64,000 nt of DNA, taken from the NCBI GenBank assembly GCA_964471825.1, contig CAYYKD010000003.1, positions 1 to 64,000 on the forward strand, given 5' to 3'. The position numbers and the translations under genes are program-made. The first letter of the stretch is position 1. Each line of letters begins with the position of its first letter. This document shows positions 61,728-64,000 of this stretch, piece after piece. The notes beneath the pieces were generated by a model, which made no database searches, was not told where the DNA came from, and saw only the letters and a list, made by a program, of their open reading frames with translations. This DNA is from CAYYKD01 sp964471825. GTDB taxonomy: Bacteria; Spirochaetota; GWE2-31-10; CAYYKD01.

Positions 61728-63152
61728 ATGCGTCTGTTTAGTTCAGATGGTGAGTTTATTCGTGATATAGAAAATGATCGCCCGGGTGTGATTGTTGACA
61801 CACCGGAAGGACCTCAAACAGACTTGAAAGCGTACCCGGAAGCTGTTTCCTTTCACCCAGACAGTACTACCTTTTTTTATTACGGAAGATTTGGCTGGTA
61901 TTCAAACAGGGATCTAAGAGTTGGGTCTGTAGATAACAAAAAGATATTTCAATTTCCCATAAAAAATATGAGACCATATCAGAGGCTCTCTTTTTCTAAG
62001 GACGGAAATGTTGCAGTTTTAACGAATGAAACAATGGATTTTTATCATATAGATGGGAATAATATCGATTCAATATTTTTTAAGAATCCATCGTTAGATA
62101 ATGGGACAGCATATTCACTGCAACTTGGAGGATTTCTCCCATCCTCGAACAATGCTGCTGTTTTTGAACACAACTATTATTATGAAAAAAATAACGCTGA
62201 ACCTTATAGAGTAAAAACAATAAACCTAAAGTCTCAGGCTACCCATATTAACGGAAACTCAGTATTAAAAGATTTTACCGATATAAGGATCAGCCATGAT
62301 GGTAGTGAGATCGCCCTAGAGCGAAATAGTGGCGATCTGCCCTCACTTTTGTTAAATACAACAACCGGAAAGGTTACAGAGATCGAAGGGAGTGTACGAT
62401 ACGATGCAAAGGGGATGAGGGCGATTTCTAAATGGCTAATGACAGGTCCTCCCGGCAAACAAAAAAAATCAAATATAATGGAATACACCATCGGTAGTAA
62501 AACATTTAGAGTTGCAGGTGGCGGGTGGCTTTTACCCGATCACAGTGTTGCCCAAAACCCAAACTGGTGGGGTGGAACCGAATGGACCCTATTTGACGAT
62601 CAAGGTGAAGCTGTTAAAAAGATTTTGCATGATTGGGGATATGAACATGGACACGACTTCTCCCCTGATATGCAGAATATTCTATATAAAGCGGAACTTA
62701 GACGATTCTCAGATGGAAAAAAGATAGGTTTTTTCTTTGACGGGCATCTGACAGGTCTTGGCAGATATAACCCATCAGGAACTAAAATAATGACGGCACT
62801 TGCTACAGGGGAGATCAATGTATGGGGTGTTGATGGTAAACTTCAGAAATACCTACAAGCCCACCACTCTATGGCAAAAGGGATCGGCATCACAATGGAT
62901 GACAGGGTAATGGTAAGTGTTGCTGAAGATAACAAGATAATTATCCGTAATTTCTCGACTGAAACTACTGCAACACTTCATTTTTTGAAGCCGAATGAGT
63001 ACATTCTCTTTACTGATAAAGGGCAATTTGATTATACAGGTGATAATGCTAAAAAAATAGAGCTTGTTTTCGATGGCGAGGTTGTTACTTCAAAGCATAA
63101 ACAGGCAAGAGTGAAAAATCTGTTAAAGTTGGTTATTAATGGGGGAAAATAG
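61728..63152 (+). CDS. WD40-like beta-propeller protein, N-terminally truncated
   Basis: A 474-residue frame with beta-propeller blades: AVSFHPDSTTFFYYG, RLSFSKDGNVAVLTN, DIRISHDGSEIALER, FSPDMQNILYK, YNPSGTKIMTALATGEINVW and GITMDDRVMVSVAEDNKIII. The C-terminus (YILFTDKGQFDYTGDNAKKI) is the tail seen in WD40 proteins with caspase- or TIR-like partners. The same frame stays open 26 codons before the ATG, reading SFSEDGKYLIIAEDP, a further blade, then hits TAG near 61640. So the N-terminus has been lost by rearrangement or by misassembly. No ribosome site precedes the ATG. Confidence 0.6.
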   Translation: MRLFSSDGEFIRDIENDRPGVIVDTPEGPQTDLKAYPEAVSFHPDSTTFFYYGRFGWYSNRDLRVGSVDNKKIFQFPIKNMRPYQRLSFSKDGNVAVLTNETMDFYHIDGNNIDSIFFKNPSLDNGTAYSLQLGGFLPSSNNAAVFEHNYYYEKNNAEPYRVKTINLKSQATHINGNSVLKDFTDIRISHDGSEIALERNSGDLPSLLLNTTTGKVTEIEGSVRYDAKGMRAISKWLMTGPPGKQKKSNIMEYTIGSKTFRVAGGGWLLPDHSVAQNPNWWGGTEWTLFDDQGEAVKKILHDWGYEHGHDFSPDMQNILYKAELRRFSDGKKIGFFFDGHLTGLGRYNPSGTKIMTALATGEINVWGVDGKLQKYLQAHHSMAKGIGITMDDRVMVSVAEDNKIIIRNFSTETTATLHFLKPNEYILFTDKGQFDYTGDNAKKIELVFDGEVVTSKHKQARVKNLLKLVINGGK

Positions 63153-63299
63153 AGTTTTAATATAAGAAGATTGTTTATAAATTGAGGATGCGGGAAATTA
63201 TTTTGTGATATTTATGTTGCGGCATAATGCAGTTTTATAAGGAGATCCTAGCTGAAGTCGTTGATTTTTGAGAAATATTGAACCAGAGTCATGAATAAA

Positions 63300-63351
63300 T
63301 TGACATATATTCAAAAATAAATTAAATTAAATCGACTTGAAAAATTATAAT
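63300..63351 (+). promoter_or_regulatory. Promoter region of the DNA methyltransferase gene
   Basis: TTGACA at 63300-63305 with TAAATT at 63323-63328 (17-base spacer) is one option. A perfect TATAAT at 63346-63351 with a weak -35 is the other; it would start transcription about ten bases before the ATG. Confidence 0.45.
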
Positions 63352-63367
63352 TTGGTGTAGAATAACT

Positions 63368-64000
63368 ATGGAAAAAAAATATAAAATAGCCAGTCTGTTT
63401 TCAGGTTGTGGCGGTCTTGATTTAGGTTTCATTCAAGCAGGATTTGAAGTCGTTTGGGCTAATGACTTTTTCAAAGAAGCTGTTGATACTTATAGATTAA
63501 ATATTGGTGATCATATAATTTATGGAGATATAACAAAAATTCCAAGTAATGAAATACCAGATAACTTTGATATACTTCTTGGGGGGTTTCCCTGTCAAGG
63601 GTTTTCCGTTGCTAACAATAAACGGAGTATGAATGACGAAAGGAACTTTTTATATAAAGAGCTTTTAAGGTTGTTAAGGGATAAAAAACCAAAATTTTTT
63701 GTTGCAGAGAATGTAAAGGGTTTACTGTCTATGCAGAATGGACAGGTTATTAATATGATAATTGAAGACTTTAGAAGTCTTGGTTATAAAGTAGACTATA
63801 GACTTCTAAAAGCTTCAGATTATGGAGTACCGCAACACAGAGAAAGGGTTGTGATAATTGGAAATCGATTGGGGTTAGAGAACCCATTACCGGAAATTAC
63901 TCACGGTTTATGTAATGATCTTTTCAGCACAACAATTCTACCATATGTAACAGTTAAGGATGCAGTAGGACATCTTGCAAATGTCAGAACTCGAGAAATA
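63368..64000 (+). CDS. DNA (cytosine-5-)-methyltransferase, cut by the window end
   Basis: The first 211 codons of a C5-cytosine DNA methyltransferase, continuing past the window. Motif I SLFSGCGGLDLGF binds SAM, motif IV GGFPCQGFS holds the catalytic cysteine, motif VI AENVKG the glutamate, and motif VIII QHRERVVIIG is present. The order is the normal one and the frame is open to the last base. Such genes usually belong to a type II restriction-modification system, with a restriction enzyme gene next door; none is visible upstream. No clear ribosome site precedes the ATG. Confidence 0.93.
   Translation, partial: MEKKYKIASLFSGCGGLDLGFIQAGFEVVWANDFFKEAVDTYRLNIGDHIIYGDITKIPSNEIPDNFDILLGGFPCQGFSVANNKRSMNDERNFLYKELLRLLRDKKPKFFVAENVKGLLSMQNGQVINMIIEDFRSLGYKVDYRLLKASDYGVPQHRERVVIIGNRLGLENPLPEITHGLCNDLFSTTILPYVTVKDAVGHLANVRTREI

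Noticed and set aside
1..64000. CRISPR arrays, tRNA or rRNA genes, complete insertion sequences
   Set aside because: No regularly spaced repeats, no tRNA-like T-arm sequences in the gaps and no transposase frames were found by reading.

Overview
The window is AT-rich DNA, about one third G+C by eye. It most resembles a member of the Spirochaetota, probably from a metagenome or draft assembly because it contains a 10-N scaffold gap. This placement rests on several features: many exported lipoproteins with relaxed lipoboxes, a short SMC protein, a membrane class IIIb adenylate cyclase, two methyl-accepting chemotaxis proteins, a class II (B12) ribonucleotide reductase and split GcvPA/GcvPB. It is an inference from gene content; no rRNA or tRNA is present to confirm it. 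Consensus sigma-70-type promoters (TTGACA or variant, 17-bp spacer, TATAAT-like) recur.

Layout. 0-8.7 kb: peroxiredoxin (bcp), adenylate cyclase, an unknown protein, then smc followed by a membrane protein and a TPR lipoprotein in one operon. 8.7-13.7 kb (minus): a tight operon with a KamA-type lysine 2,3-aminomutase, a YkgJ-type Cys-cluster protein, two tandem D-Ala-D-Ala-ligase-like ATP-grasp enzymes, a GNAT acetyltransferase and an unknown protein. This is the best candidate for an undescribed pathway, a beta-lysine-derived conjugate. 13.9-17.5 kb: two small exported proteins, a bidirectional terminator, then trpBA with an odd Ser/Thr/Lys tail on TrpA. 17.6-25.4 kb (minus): divergent polysaccharide deacetylase, an MCP with a cytoplasmic C-terminal Cache domain, rlmI-like-azlC-azlD, and a second MCP. 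25.4-33.1 kb: a palindromic mobile-like repeat, a propeller lipoprotein, a lipoprotein resembling a beta-barrel, TPR-like proteins and a small ParB-like protein. 33.2-39.8 kb (minus): class A PBP followed by gcvT-gcvPA-gcvPB, without gcvH. 40-44 kb: an orphan sugar-type binding lipoprotein and nrdJ. 44-52 kb: a small membrane protein, an exported lipase, a LolA-like/RodZ-like pair, a PPC/FN3 lipoprotein, a PlsC-like acyltransferase and an orphan amino-acid-type binding lipoprotein. 52.5-55.5 kb: an FG-GAP lipoprotein split by the N gap and an Asp-box/Ycf48-like propeller lipoprotein. 55.9-60.5 kb: a four-gene operon, manC-type enzyme, GT4 glycosyltransferase, acetylpolyamine-amidohydrolase-like HDAC and FabH. 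60.5-63.2 kb: a degraded-looking stretch with two head-to-head, N-terminally truncated genes. 63.4 kb to the end: a DNA cytosine-5 methyltransferase that runs off the window.

Two themes cut across the window. First, short tandem repeats with a 15-bp period occur in the disordered parts of three proteins and upstream of the PBP gene. Second, a family of TGAGGCTCTTGCAAAA-like inverted repeats is seen at three sites. No CRISPR array, tRNA, rRNA, complete insertion sequence or replication origin was recognised.
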